A DNA stretch of 64,000 nucleotides from Diprion similis (GCF_021155765.1 NC_060110.1:3472001-3536000); one strand, 5' to 3'; shown: positions 1-14,110, counted from the first letter of the stretch. Numbers and translations: made by a program. The notes: generated by a model from the letters alone, not told the origin.

Positions 1-21
1 GAGAGAATGATTTTGTTTTAG

Positions 22-1057
22 CAAATCGAAATGATTCGACATCTCTGGTCTTACCGTTTCGGACAAGTTTGTCCTTTAAAAGAACAGATGCCTACATGTA
101 TGCCTTTTTGTACGCGTGCCAAATGGAGGCATTGCTTCAGATATTTTTTGGATATGTCGGCACCCATGCATTACTCATGACTCTGATGATGCACATATGT
201 GGCGAACTGTCGGTTTTATCCGAAAGAATAATTAATTTAAAAACGGATATGGAAAATGGTCAACAACGCGAAATCAAAAAGATAATAATGCGACATGTAC
301 GTTTAATATGGTGAGTGCGTCTGACCAAATCATCGGTTACGAAAGGGGACCAAAAGTATCAATTGTACCTTTGATCATGAAACGAAATTTTCAGGATGGC
401 GAAAGAAATAGACACCGCATTCACCGTCGTCTTGTTGACTCAAGTTATATGCTCTGAAATCATGATATGTGTCGCTGGATTTAACATGATTGTGGTAAGC
501 TGTATGTGCACACTGTTTTTGCCTTTTGAAAGATTTAAAAAAAGATATATATATATACTAATTGATGGTGAAATCTCATAATATCTGTAATAGAATTCCG
601 CAAACAGTGACAAGACAGCTTTTATAACTTTTGCTCTGTACGAGGTTGCGGCATCGGTCGATTTGTATGGTTATTGTTTAATCGGTGAATGTCTGATATT
701 GGAGGTAAGGATATTTGAACTTGCGTTAAAGGAGTCTGAATCGAATAGATGCTGCCAGTACGAAATTTGTTTTCAGAGCCAACGCATCTCCGATTCCATT
801 TCTGACTGTGCTTGGTACGAGATGCCACCATCCCAGACGAGAGATTTGATACTAGTCATGGCCAGATCTCAAAAGCCACTTCACCTCACTGCCGGAAAGG
901 TTTTTGTTTTCTCCTTAGAGATCTTTTCTGAAGTAAGAGTGTTATAGTATATCAAGCACAAGCAGGTATGTCACATATGATGATTAACAAAGACTGTACG
1001 TTACAGTTCATGAAGACATCAATGGCATATTTATCAGTCCTCAGAGCTATGACTTGA
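22..1057 (+). CDS. OR-A: odorant receptor (7tm_6), 3' part only
   Basis: Exons 22-310, 395-494, 594-704, 777-932 and 1007-1057, with AG/GT borders and TGA at 1055-1057; the frame is open throughout. The 5' exons lie left of the window, so this is about the last 235 residues. Membrane-rich segments include HALLMTLMMHICGELSVLSE, the HVRLIW exon junction, LYGYCLIGECLILE, the family-typical LHLTAGKVFVF, and the C-terminus MAYLSVLRAMT. Insect odorant receptors are seven-helix cation-channel subunits with an intracellular N-terminus that assemble with Orco; the conserved C-terminal helices line the pore. Exon lengths (289, 100, 111, 156, 51) match OR-B exactly, and OR-B is clearly its closest relative here, also in the 3' flank. 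Ligand unknown. The family call is secure. Whether the gene is intact upstream cannot be seen. Confidence 0.93.
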
Positions 1058-4000
1058 GTGAGTTTGTTCAACGAATTTGAGGGTAACTTGGTGCGCTAAG
1101 AATCTTGGAAAAAACTTATTAACAATTCAATTTGGTTTTCACAGCAATGCATGAACTCATCTATCCACGAGGTGGGAGTCGAACCCAGTGGTGGTGTAAT
1201 TGGGCACTTCAATAGTCTTACTAGTCTTAGAGAAATAATTATAAGATAATATATATATAGACCTCGTCATTTCATAGGTAGTTGATAGCTTTGGCCAAGT
1301 TACACGTTAGCTCTTACCAATAGACTTGATTAAAAATGAACGGAATTATTATAAAGTTGATGTACGTTGTCTTTTCACGACATTGTCTTAATGAGAAAGT
1401 TAGATCATAAATTGTGACAAATGTAATACATTATAAGTAAGAATTTTACGCGAGAAAGTTACGTCACTGGTGATGAATGACACAACGTATCAATTAAATT
1501 ACTCCAATATTATGCACATCATATGGAATAAAGTCTGGTACAAACGTGGAAGGTTACTGTGAGGCCCCAAAGGTTGGCAAAGTACGCAATCCCTTCTTAC
1601 GATGGTTTTGAGACAAATGTAACAATGGAATCTAATCTAACAATAGAACAGTGAGAAGACATCGTGTAAAACAAACAAATTATGTACATAAAGTTGCTAT
1701 TTAGGTGATTGGTCAATGATATGGCATTTAGGTATTCGACGGCTCTGGTCACGTTATTAGCTTTGTCTGTTCATTGTAAAATGATCGGAATTTAAATTCA
1801 GATGATGATCTCTGACAGAAATTGTCTCTTCGGGAGATTATCGCATTGTCTTTTGAAGACACCAGGGGGACGCGGACAGGTAAAATCAGATATTGCTATA
1901 CACGTAACACTAGTAAAAACGTATGAACTAAATCACTTGAAGATTGTGCGCATCGTATGGAAAATCTGATACCTACGGGCTGGATATTTATTCGTATCCA
2001 TTTTCTCGTTCGGACACTTTATTATCCAAGCCACTTTCTCGTCTCGAACACGGCATTGTCAGAATACTTTTTCCGTTCCGTATGGTACGCATACCGTCAC
2101 AAGTGTTATGTTTTCTAATACTGCGTCTCATTGGCCGTCGATTACCCGTATTTCCGGAAAATTCTGTCCGCAGACAGCGAAGAGCAAAAGGCCTACAATA
2201 GGGTCAAACTTAGGTAACCAGTATACATCGTATCATATCTGATTTTTCTCTGTCTCCCATATTTGTTGTAATGGATCACAGGGAAAAATCTACTTTTTTT
2301 ATAAATTGTTTTCAAACTTCAACTATGCTTCGTAAATTTAGCTGAGCTAACAACTTTCGGAAATGGTATAGTTCAATTTCTAATTATTTGTGTAAAATGA
2401 AGCAATGCTATACTTTTTTTGAATCCAAATTCATGTGTCGAAGGTACACTATTGGCTCAATACTTTTTGACAGGAAATGTCAGGGGATTTTATTTGACCA
2501 AAATTGTCGCCACTCTGTTATGGAAATTTGAATATAGTTTACAGGCTTAGTAATTTCAACAAATTTAATATGATCTGTGCCTAGGTTTACTTCAGAATAG
2601 ATAGAAAGTATACATTGAGATTGTCTAGTTTCATTTTCACCCGATTGGTCACTAGAACACTGAACACCAGCGTTAATGGACATAAAAAAAAATTGGACGC
2701 TGTTCTGGGCACGATATTAATTAGAAACAATATGATTAGATAGTGCAGTGATTTATCAGACTGTGCATATTTGAGATTTTTGGTCAATATTTCGAAAATA
2801 TGGTTTCGTAAAACAAAAGATTTCTCAGATGCGACACGTAACCCAGCAAACAAAATTTTGTGTCTTGTTTTTCTTAATAAAATCAAAAGAATAGTGAAAA
2901 GTTTTATAGAGCTTTATCATGACTCAACTCAATGATTTCCCAAATCACTTATAGGTATGAAGACTCGATATATATGGAGTTTGCACACATAGTAACATCG
3001 AACTATATGAGGGGGGTGGAGGTACAAAAACGCGAAAGACCAAAAAGTCGACCGGACGGAATCCCGAAAGTCAAATTATCAACAGCTTATAACATAGAAA
3101 AACCATAAATACAAAAAGTTGTCTTGTAGAAAATTCAATTTTGCAAACACAAAAAAGTATAAATAAATTTGTAGAGAATTTGTTTTTTTTTCAGAATAGG
3201 CTAGATTATGAAAGGTAAAATGCTGAATTGCGAAAATATCGAATAGTCCAGAAGTCACCTTTTCAAATGTCAGACTCCTGCCTTTTTCGAAGATGTACGA
3301 ATCCGAAACCCAATAAGACAGAATGGACAAGGTGCTGAAAGGTTGCAAGACGTCGGAAACACATTTGCACGTATTCTTACCAACGTCACCAGTTGCAGCT
3401 AATAGATGGCGTTACGTTTGTGAAGTGACCCTGATGAAAATGGATGTGCAATAAGATGTCCAAGAGATCTTTGGGAAGTGTCCGCACGCTTTACGAAGTG
3501 TTTCGTCACATTTGCAAACATTTTGAACCATGACCACTTCCGCACACTTTTGACTCTTGATTCGTACCCAAAGAACATCCGTTCAAATTCCCAGCACATT
3601 TAGTGCCACCTATTCCACACATTCTAGTGACATTTCTGATCTTTGTCGCGTAAATTATTTGAAAAAAAAAAAACATAAAAGAAATGCTATTAAAAATATT
3701 TTTTCAAGTTTTCATAATTTAAAATTTTTAAATTGGAGGCCCACTTTCCAAATTCATTTAAAAAAAAACAACAGTTTTTCAAAGAGTTATTCAAAAAATA
3801 AGATTGGGCTCTCCTTTCTCACAGGCGGCGAAACATTCCAAAGTGTAGTGTACGACAAAATTTTAGGGCAACTTTTTTTTAGGCATATGTGTATTTCTAT
3901 CGTGCGTGTGAGCGTAGAGATATATACATCCTCAGTCCAAGCTCTCAATAAGTTCCCTCCGTATAAGTTCATACAAGTAACAAGCATTTGTCCAGTTCAT

Positions 4001-5034
4001 AGGTGCAAATTGAAAGATTTTTCATAATTTCTTCGAACGTTTCTGTGATTCGCTTAAAAATTTAGACATCGAAAGACGGTTTTATAGATTTTCAAGAATT
4101 TGATAGTTCCCCAAGAGCCAAATTTAAGTGAATTTTTTTATCATAATTATTTAAATATGTATTATTCGAAGTGACATTTTTCTGAATTCCACTGAATATT
4201 ACGAAATAAGTAATTATTATTGAATCATCACGCAGTCTGATCATAAGAATGTATTAAAATTTAAAATGAACTGAGGTACGATTGATTATTAACAGAGTTT
4301 AGAGTTTCAAATCACATATTGGGATATTCGAAATTCTTTGCATTGAGAGCATCTTGTTAATATTTTATGTTTTTGGTTGTTCAGGTGATTCGGGACAATC
4401 AGCTAAGACGCCATATTAGACCGAGAGTAGTCATTTTATCAAGCCGTCTTCGCAAATTACATTAGTCGCGGTTCACTATTGCCATCATAAAGATTTTGTT
4501 ATTACCAACATAATTATTTCTTAACACATCTTTCCTGTGAAACTATATTATCAATATCACTGATGATGCGAACTATGTCTATGAGCATGGTGTTATTGCG
4601 TGATATTGTGATGGGCTACACGTGTCTACTATCTATTATATATCACTTACGAGATTCTACTTGTCTGTGAATATATCGACTCTTACACCATTTGTTTTTC
4701 TACTATTTACTTTCGAAAAAAAATATATTAACCTTTGATATATTTCTACCTGTAACATTCGTTGCACATTTCCTGCAGCATTCGGGTACATTTCCAGCCT
4801 GCACATCTTGTCGCACGATTCTTATCCCAATTTACGTTTCCATCACATCCGACCGAAGATTTCTGTCACATTGTACTCACATCACCAAACGTCTTTATTA
4901 AACCTACGTTCACATTTCGATTAACACTTTATTTTTATCAGGGAACTCGAACTCTAAATGACAGTGGCTCGCGAGGGCGCGTAACTGAATGTCGAACCCG
5001 ATTTACTTTGTCTTCGCGTCCAAAATATGCGTCA

Positions 5035-5050
5035 GCGCCTCTAGTGGCGG
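5035..5050 (+). promoter_or_regulatory. Candidate CTCF-like site
   Basis: The sequence GCGCCTCTAGTGGCGG matches the pattern GCGCCYCTRGYGGCRG. It resembles the core of the animal CTCF motif (GCGCCMYCTRSTGG) but is one base shorter. A second copy in opposite orientation lies at 5790-5805. Insulator function is inferred from motif resemblance only. Confidence 0.3.
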
Positions 5051-5789
5051 AGAGCGGAACTCGTTACAGGCAGATTGGCGATGTGCTGCCGCACAGGAGT
5101 TCACAGGCGTCGGGGATTCAGACGTGAACAAACCTAACTGAACCGACTGGGATACACTGATACAAAAATATCTCACAGAATGTCTACAATGGGGGCAAAA
5201 ACGGAGGCGACGAAAGTTTCGGAGGAACCCGGAGTGTCTTCTGCTCCCAAAACAAGAGGAGAAAATTCCAGTTACTGTTCTCTACCACAACGGAGTATCT
5301 ACTCAAGTGCGGGATTGTGGTTCCAGCACTTTCCTAGGGACAAACCCTCTCGTAAGGTCTGGAAAGTCGTCCTCGAAGTAGGAAAGCCTGTCACAGACTA
5401 AGGTTGTGTGTGTTTTCAAGACTTTTTGACGTCGGATTACCTATCTCAAGGTAAGTGTCGTCGGCTCTCTTGATTTGGATTTTCTCTAGTATTATCCGAA
5501 GTAACTTGATGAAATTATTCGGCGTAAATTGGTTGAAGATTATGAAACGATTCGTTGGTCTAACCTTCGCGTATCAGACAGCCTCAAACTTCCCACCGTC
5601 ACTAGAATTTTTGCGTATAATAAACGCTCCCTATCAACGAAACTCTTGGTACCGTCGTTGGTGGCGTCAATAACATCGGAGATACTCACTAGAGGCATAT
5701 TTCCTGAGGATTTCATTCAGTACCATAACAATAGGCCAATATTTATATTGTTGCATTGCTACTCTTATGCCTTTAGCTGGTTCCGTGCG

Positions 5790-5805
5790 CTGCCGCCAGG
5801 GGCGC
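5790..5805 (-). promoter_or_regulatory. Candidate CTCF-like site, opposite orientation
   Basis: On the minus strand this reads GCGCCCCTGGCGGCAG, the same 16-bp pattern as 5035-5050. It sits in a short CpG-rich patch. The two copies point toward each other over about 740 bp. Function is speculative. Confidence 0.3.
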
Positions 5806-7580
5806 TCGCGCATTTGTTTCGAACGCGAATAATGTCTTGAATAAATTGAACGTACGGGTGAAAAGATGTATTGTTTAAGTGTTATTAAAAATATGTTGCC
5901 TGATTCTTGGCCTTCTTTTTTCCTTTGATGACACAGACGACTGTCCAACAAAATGAGATTATATTGATAAAACTAGCATCGAGTCGATGAATTTCACAAA
6001 TTCCGAACTTTCAGGAGGTCTTTCTGAACTTTGATTTTTGACAAATAATTTTTTTGGCTTTTTAGCTGATCGAAGTATCGTCGCTCTCAGTTTTTAATTC
6101 CGGAACGTTTGTTTTTTTATACCTTTACATTCTGTACTTAGTTTATTCGGAATGGCGACATGTTTGAGAATACTTTTTCGGATGAAAGAGCGTACGGTTT
6201 AATAAACTTTCCGGAAAAGAGTTATTCTACCGCACCGAGAGAAAAAAGTTATGAAATCAACTAAATACATGTATGTGGTCACGAGCGGGGAGGTAAATAT
6301 TTATTTGTCTCAATTCAAGATCTATCGGTCTGTCAAAATCTTTAGTTGATTCAACTAAGTTTTGTTAGACCAACAAAAGTATTTTGTTGAATTGAGTAAG
6401 TATATTGTGTTCGCCGCATTTAGTTCAATCGGACGAATATCACTTGACTTGAACAATCCTTTCCCTCCGTGTCTGGGTGATTTATCTAAAATCCCAATTT
6501 CGAAAGACTGATCATTCGTTATTTCAAAATTCGTATGTCGAAATTTTCGGATTTTTAACCACTCGACTTTCTGGTTTTTCGGGATTTTCACCGCCACCCA
6601 GTAACAGAACTGTGTGAGGTGAATTTCATACGAGAATTCTACTCTTCTGGCTGCATAATACTGCGGTGTGTGTGTTACACAATAGTTACAACACAATGCG
6701 TGATTTCAATTTCATGTATCAATTGTGCTCCCGTAATAACACGATGCCGTGATCCAGGTGTGATATTTTCATAGATACGTCAAGGTTGTGAAATGCACAA
6801 AGAGTGAGCAAGATGTGACATAAAATCGACATAGATTTGTGCTGGTTGCATGATGTCACAATGTTGTGAAACAACTACAACGCTGGTATGTTGAGGGACG
6901 AGCGAATTGCCAGTTTTTCCAAGTATTCATATAACAGTCGAAACGTACAAGTTCAAAAATTTTCCGAACGTTTAAAGTCTTCTGCGTTTACTGAATCATT
7001 GTTCGTTACTAATTTTTTTGCACCCATTGTACTTGACTTTGAAGGAATTTCTCTTCTATTATCTTGACTCACCTACCGCTTCTGTGAAATTTTTCACTGT
7101 AAGAAAATCCTACTTTTCAAATATTGGCCAATCCTAATACTCCATCAATCCGAATACCTAACTAATGGTGAAAATCAACGAATCAGCGAGGTTCAGGAAT
7201 CTCCTACCTGGACAAAATAAATTTTTTTTCACTCCAATTAACGCCAACCATCAAATTTTGCAACTGACCCAAAATCTGTCTACCGCCAGATTTTAAAATC
7301 TATTCACACTAACAAATCTGAATTTAACTTTTCTAAGATTCTATTGATTTAACATTATTTTTAAATTGATACCTATCGTGAATCCAAAACATTAAAAACA
7401 TTCAGTCAAACAATGTGTACCTAGTATGTAGTGATGTTAAGATATAGAGGATAGCTTCATTGAATGTCCTCAAAGAAGTGTAGACAAATTGTTTTTAACT
7501 ATAATTTCCCTCGAACTATAGTCACATAAAGACGATGCTCATGTGTGTGACTCTACGTACGATATGGAGGGTTTAATGTC

Positions 7581-7747
7581 CTCATGAATTCGAAAAACTA
7601 TGAATCAGATTGTCTTCGTATGCGCTATGATTGGGTTGCTATCTATGCCAATCGCCAATCAGGAGCGAGAGACGACTTTTCTAGGTTTCACATCGTTTCA
7701 ACTTGCAGTTTATCAAGAACCTTCGACTGAGACAAATCGACTCTACC
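7581..7747 (+). promoter_or_regulatory. OR-B core promoter and 5'UTR
   Basis: It shares the conserved block found upstream of the other receptors: a GAATTCG-AAAAACTATGAATC stretch at about 7585, ATTGG at 7630, and CCAATCAGGAGC at 7655. An initiator-like GCAGT has its A at 7707, which is 52 bp after the CCAAT box (53 bp in OR-C to OR-F). The first-exon ATG follows at 7748. Relative to OR-C to OR-F there are about 10 extra bases between ATTGG and CCAAT, and a 41-nt instead of a 29-nt leader. The promoter role is inferred from conservation and position. Confidence 0.55.
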
Positions 7748-10700
7748 ATGCAGGTGAGGGATCAAGTTTCATCTCTTCAACACACGATTGTCAGTTCAAA
7801 ATAGTCCCATTACTGCACTGTGAATAAAAAATGGAACTTCAAACTTATTCATTTCTTTATGCGCAGTACATAAAAGAGCATCGAATAAATAAAGATACAT
7901 ACATAATCCTTGTGAGTTGAAATTCTTCTGGTGTGTAGTTTTTCAATTATCACAGATTCAACTCGTTCTTTTCTTTCACTAAATCGAAACACGGTTAAAA
8001 TAATACGAGTTCGTCACGTCAGTTGCTCAATTGCCAATGAAATAAGGGATATTGTTTATCAAATCCTCGATTTATAGACACAAAATATCAGCAAAAAATA
8101 TTTAGTGTATAGCCTACTGATCATTTTCGGAAGGAAACTACGTTATTCTATTATGCGTGCAATTTGGCCGTTGTCACGTTTCGTTTGAAATGGCTTACGA
8201 TTAGGCAAGTGTTTAGTATTGAATTAACCTCATTAACTGTATGGCATCAACTAAAGTGAATGAAAAAAGTATCTTTTGGTGGGTTTGTAAGAATTGTTCT
8301 TTTCAACAAAGTAACTCATCATTGAGTGAAATCCAACAAATCAATGAGAGTTGTTATCATTTTAAAGGGCTTTAATACAAAGGATTGGTACCCAAGCTGT
8401 TGTTTATAACTTTAGTATTGTGATTTTTTTTAATTCCTACGATAATCGCCGTAACTTATCAAAAATGGAGTGGAACTTCATTTCTCATTTTGAGACTTAT
8501 CCGTTTTTCCATTTTCACCGATAAATTATGTAAAAGATTTCATCTAGATAGATTATTCGTTTATTATATGTTTTTCTCAGTTGTACGCCACTTAATTCGG
8601 TTTCTCGAGACTCTCACTAAATTTTGTAAACCACTTTTTACCCAAGAAAAACTTAAACCACTCTAATTCTTCGAAAAAAAAAAATTTCATTACGTGGACA
8701 GGAGTGTGATGTTACTTGTGAAAATTTGAAGAACTCCGTATTGTCTAATTTTTTTTTTTTGTTTAGAAATTTTCTGGAGTTGAATGTTAATAGTATTGCA
8801 ATGGTTCGGTTTACCGTCCACAGAATGTAGATAGTTCATGTCGATGTTTCATGTGCCAAGCACTAGATTTTACAATCAGTGAAAAGATCGATACAAATGT
8901 TATAGATCTACTACATCACAAATGTTACTGATGTCTATTGATTTATAAAAATTTCAACCAGTTATTTATCTGCATTTTATCGTTTTACCTCGAATATTTG
9001 TTAGAAATGTAAATCCTAGCCCAGGCGACTGAACTATAACCAAGCGATTCAAAAACATAAACCAGGATGCAATGCGATTTGAAAAAAATTAAAATATTTT
9101 AGAATTTCACTTGAACGTTATTCATACTTTTGCGCCATAATTGCCATACCGTTAAAAAATAAATAAATCTTTTTTTGCTGTTTAGTAACTCGATCAATAC
9201 TTAATGTGCAATTGCCTTGTGATAAAACTAACAATAAGTATGATCTTGTAGGTTTGATTGTTGATCAGGGCAACAGAAAGTTCTATTCTTTGAATTTGTG
9301 TTAACAATGCAACCCCCACATTCGAAAATATAAATTTGTTTTCTATTTTACGCACATCTATTGAAAGGACGGATTCAAGATGCTCAGAGTTAAGTGCAGA
9401 TCAGTCTGGTTGAAATGAACTGCTCAACCTTGTGCGAAATACAAAACTTGAGAAATTTGTTAATTGTGGAAAATTTCAATTTTTAAAAAATGCTGCACCG
9501 CCTTGAAAATTGTTTCTAACGTTACTTGTTGATAGACATTACCGTTATTTCCAAAATCTTTTTTCAACAGGGGTATGAACTCACAGAAACAACCGATTTT
9601 CATGCTCTTACCGAGCGCCTCTTGAATATAGTTGGCATTTGGCCAAAGAATAAAACCAACTTACGGTTCTTCCTGAGCTTTGCTTACATGTTTATTCACG
9701 TGGTTATGCAGTGGGCGTACTTTGTAAGTCACATCGATGATCTTCAAGAAATTACTGACATGCTGGCTGAGGCCATTGTTTGCACGATGGTTGTTATAAA
9801 GCTACTGGTTTTTCACAAAAATCGAACATTGAGTAAGATAATCGATGAAATGAGCCAAGACTGCCAAGATAACAAGACTCGCTTCAGTCCAAGCGAGAAA
9901 AGGATTTACGCATCTTCCAATTTGAGGGCAAAGACGTTTGTCAAAATTTTGGCATGTTTGATCGGTTTTGCGGTTACTTTTTGGTACGCCAAACCTATCC
10001 CAACAATGGCATTTGCAGGTAAGATTACCTTATCGTGCTCAAGGAAAAATAGTAATTCATTATTTCATTTCGGACCAAACTAGCTGCACGGGGTGGTTTG
10101 ATGGACTTTATAAATCACGACATTCCAAAATATTTCGCTATCTGATGGGAAATTTGTTTGGAAACTCAGTATCCTGAAGAGATTTCACTCTGTTAACATT
10201 GAAAAAAGTATTATTGCTGTAAGAAAATATAAGTAAGGAACTGAAATCAGGGTGGCTGAGATCCATACCGATGTTATTACAAGATCGTTGTACGTTGAGT
10301 GTTGATCAAATCATTATGATTCTGGAGAGTTACGAAGATATTTTTAATAATACTGAAATAAGAAATAACGGAATTATTTAAAAAAATGTAAATCTCGATG
10401 CTTCATTCAAAACCGCTTATAAACCTTTAAAAATCTACTGAATTCATACAATTTTACATTTAATTTCACCACACTTGATGTCTTATTTATTTCACACGCG
10501 ATGACTGGAACACTTTTCTTTCTCTTATTGACGCCTCAAACGTTTAATTTTATGATATTGCACGGATATTAATTAGGATCAACAAATTACAATATAGATT
10601 TAACTACTGAGAAAAAAGAAAATTTGATTGAGTGACTGTAGAAAATGGTTTTGTGAACAAAATAAAACATCACAGGGTGAAATCGAACTAATCGTCTAGA

Positions 10701-12003
10701 GTTCCAACGATTGTGAAACGATCTCTGATTACCCACCGATATCTAAGCTTTTGTTGATTATCCGAGCATTTTCTATTTTGTATTTCTATACAGGCATTTG
10801 TAGCTTATAAATACAACAATTGATAAGCACTCAATGTACGACAGACTAGGAATAAAATTCATAAAACCATTCATACTTGCCAGTCAATCACCGTGAGGAA
10901 GAAAAATACTAAGACATAAATTCTCATCAAGAAATACGTACATCCAGACGGAAAGAATGACTCTTTTTCAGGAAATCGAAATGGTTCGACACCCCTGCTG
11001 TTACCGTTTCGTAGTCATTTGTTTTTTGAAAGAACGGAAGTCTACATGTATGCCTTTGTGTATGCGTATCAAGCAGGGGCATCGTGTCAGATATTTGTTG
11101 GCTTTGTGGGAACCCATGCATTGCTCATGGGTCTGATGATGCACATATGCGGGGAACTATCGGTTTTATCTGACAGAATAATAAACCTAAATAAGGACAT
11201 GAAAAATGATCACCATTATAGAATACGAGAGATTATCACGCGACATGTACGTTTAATACGGTAAGTTGGGATCATTGCATGATTATTTGAGTAAAGGGGG
11301 CGGATGTGGTGGATTATGACTATATGATCATGCGACAAAATTTTCAGAATGGCAACGGAAATTGACACCGCATTCACCCTTGTATTGTTGAGTCAAGTGT
11401 TCTGCTCTTCTATAATGATATCTGTCGCTGGATTCAACGTGATTATGGTAAGCTGAACGTGTTGGCTGTTTTTCACTTCAAACGAGAAGTAATTTTGTTA
11501 AGGACATGGGAAATGACGACAGAATCTCATATTTTCTACAGAATTCCGAAAGCAATGAAAAGACTGCTTTGACAACTTTTGTTTTCTTTGAGGCTTCGGC
11601 ACTGGCCGATTTGTACGGTTATTGCTTCATCGGCGAATGTCTGATAGCGGAGGTGAGACTATTTAAGCTTGCATCGGAAGAAATATGAATTGAATAAATT
11701 CCGATATCAAGGAATTTATTTTCAGAGCGAACGGGTTGCCGATGCTGTTTATCATTGTGCTTGGTACGAGATGCAGCCATCACAGGCGAGAGATTTGATC
11801 CTGGTTATGGCCAGAGCTCAAAAACCACTTTATCTCACCGCCGGGAAGTTTTTTGTTTTTTCCTCAGAAGCCTTGGCCGAAGTAAGTGGGTTACATATTC
11901 AAGCGCACGACGTATGTAGCACATGATTGTTAACGCGACGTATGCCTTGCAGATAGTTAAAACATCGATGGCATATCTATCAGTGCTCAGAGCTCTAGCG
12001 TGA
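7748..12003 (+). CDS. OR-B: odorant receptor (7tm_6), complete
   Basis: Join of 7748-7753, 9571-10018, 10972-11260, 11348-11447, 11542-11652, 11726-11881 and 11953-12003, totalling 1161 nt or 386 aa plus TGA. Exon 2 has no in-frame ATG near its start, so translation must begin upstream. The 6-nt exon ATGCAG followed by GTGAGG, just below the conserved promoter block, supplies Met-Gln in phase. This is the least certain part; the other exons are clear. Exon 2 holds the N-terminal region (TERLLNIVGIWPKN, then TM1-TM3). Exon 3 has LPFRSHLFFERTEVYMYAF and HICGELSVLSDRI. Exon 6 has LYLTAGKFFVF and exon 7 ends MAYLSVLRALA. Intron 1 is 1817 bp. Nearest relative in the window is OR-A. Likely an Orco-dependent olfactory channel subunit; ligand unknown. 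Confidence 0.92.
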
Positions 12004-12209
12004 GTGAGTTTGTTCGATGAATTAAAGAACAACTTATTCACATTTGAATTTGGCTTCAAAACACTTGATGCGTGAACTCGTTGGATCACGATCTATTGGA
12101 AGTGGAACTTTCATTGGGATTTAGCGAAGCCAGTATGCCAGCAAGGATCACTCGTTGGTGTCACTACGACTGTATCTTATTTTAATTGCAATAGATATTG
12201 ATTTAATGT

Positions 12210-12215
12210 AATAAA
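12210..12215 (+). terminator. Candidate poly(A) signal of OR-B
   Basis: AATAAA lies 207 nt after the OR-B stop codon, a plausible 3'UTR length. No other support. Confidence 0.35.
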
Positions 12216-14108
12216 ACCAAATGATTCATCATAGTTTGTGAATTGATAAGCGATGTATCGATACCTTCTGCAGCACCATAAATTCTTATTTTTAAAAGTC
12301 ACCCTCGGATCTAGAAGTTTTCCCATTCGAGTTTACCACTCATGGTCAGCCGCTGCATTGATACACGAACTTGGTGCTGAGGATATCAGACAACAAATTG
12401 AATTTTGTATCAATAACTCGTTTGAGTTTTTGTTGTGAAGTCAATAATCGACTCACCCCAGAATCTTCGGTAAAAGGCCTGAAAGATTCGTAATACGTAG
12501 AAACCTGTAGAATGTTTTCTCACATGAAATGATTGACATTATTATACACACATAGGAAATCAAATTCATGTTTTCTAAATTCTTCATCCTTATGCAATGT
12601 CTATAATGGACTTTTTTCTGCTCATATCAAACTAATACAACTTACTAATATCAAGGTGAAGACAATCTATGGTTGGAATCATGAACATTAAGATAGAAAT
12701 AAATGCCCAGAGCAGCAAGGTAGCAAGTGGCGATCGATCATAATACTCCTATGGATATTATTTTACCATATGATCGGCTGGTATCTGGACGTAATTTAGC
12801 AATTTACTATGCACCCTAATACGCAGCGAAGGTATCATGCACGTAACGAATTTGTTCGGTAATTCGAAAATGGAATTGAACAAACTTTCCATGATTCAAT
12901 TGCTTCACATTCCGGATCGATTGTTCATTCCAACGTAACGAATAAAGGTGTCGAGTATCCAATTTGAGGTAACGCTTTACTGCGTATGGAACATGAAGTT
13001 ACTTCATGGTATGGAATTACCACCATCCCTTTGTCTTTTGAGTTTACTGGTGCTCTACGAAATTTCAGTGAGATCCAGTGAAGTCTCAATTTACAGGATT
13101 TTGTCAAATTATTCTGGAAAATTCACGAGTTTTACGGGGTGTTTAATATAAAATTTCAGTGGTTCTCATCGTATTCCAAAGAAAAATGTAAACCCCCATG
13201 CAATGAAAGTCGAAACTACCAAGAAAAATTTACTCCGCAACTTAGAAACCACCAAAATGATAATGTAAATTCGAGTAAGTAGCAGCAACAATACCCTTAC
13301 CTAGAAAAAATACTAAAATCAAAATCCTTACTGCCAAGTTCACAACTTTTCCGCAAAAACAAGAAATCAAGACAAAAAATGTAGAATTAGGAGTAAAAAA
13401 AAAATTCGTTAGTTCTACTTGGTGTACCATTTTGGAAAAATATCTTGACGACTGAATGAAATTTTATCATCGTTGTAAGCATATGCACATATCTCAAAAA
13501 CACATATGCAATTGTAGAGGTGAGTTTTGTTAACTGGATTTAAAAAACAAAATGGTATACTTGAAATTTGTGATACGAAAGATTGGCTTGGATCACCTAT
13601 GCTACACGAAAGAAATTATCGTGTGCCAAAGTAACTCTGACATGATGAATGAAGCATTGATATTCTGAGCGCGAATCTCACGTTTTGTACGTAAGTAATT
13701 ATAGTATACAATAATTTCCAATAAATAGTTTTCTTTTTCATGAAAACTATCGGACCTGAATACTAAGGCGGTTGATGAAGAAACTTAGAATCCATCGACC
13801 AACCACATGAAAAACTTGCAGCAATGCCAAAATATAAGTCCCTCTATTAATATTTCAATATTTTTGGTAGGTCAGGATATTGTTGCTGCTACTTATTTGA
13901 TTGCACACTTTGAACAGTGACTTTGAAACGCCTAACTTTTTGGCTGAGTCAGTATTACGTTTACAATACATAATCCACCATAATCAGCCCGCAGCGCCAC
14001 CGCCGGTTGGCCGCGAAACACGCTCAATCTTCGTAAACGTAACATAACCTATTCAAATTTTGCATTGTCGAATACGTATCAACGCACTATACATTTTACG
14101 CATATTTT

Positions 14109-14110
<2 letters not shown>

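Larger units (their letters stand above)
1058..7577. other. Intergenic region OR-A to OR-B
   Basis: No receptor exon and no gene I recognise. The first about 130 bases resemble the 3' flank of OR-B (both start GTGAGTTTGTTC), as expected after tandem duplication. About 4930-5420 and 5770-5830 are more GC- and CpG-rich than the surroundings and hold two related 16-bp motifs listed separately. Several ORFs of 60-120 codons occur, one starting ATG at 5180 with 73 codons, but none shows a recognisable domain. The rest is AT-rich unique-looking sequence with short poly-A and poly-T runs. Confidence 0.6.

Noticed and set aside
4762-5840. Overlapping ORFs of 60-121 codons in the CpG-richer patch between OR-A and OR-B
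   Set aside because: No domain or motif; frames overlap each other and change strand.
7600-7827. 75-codon ORF with a hydrophobic, signal-like N-terminus
   Set aside because: It overlies the OR-B promoter block and first exon, and has no homology I recognise.
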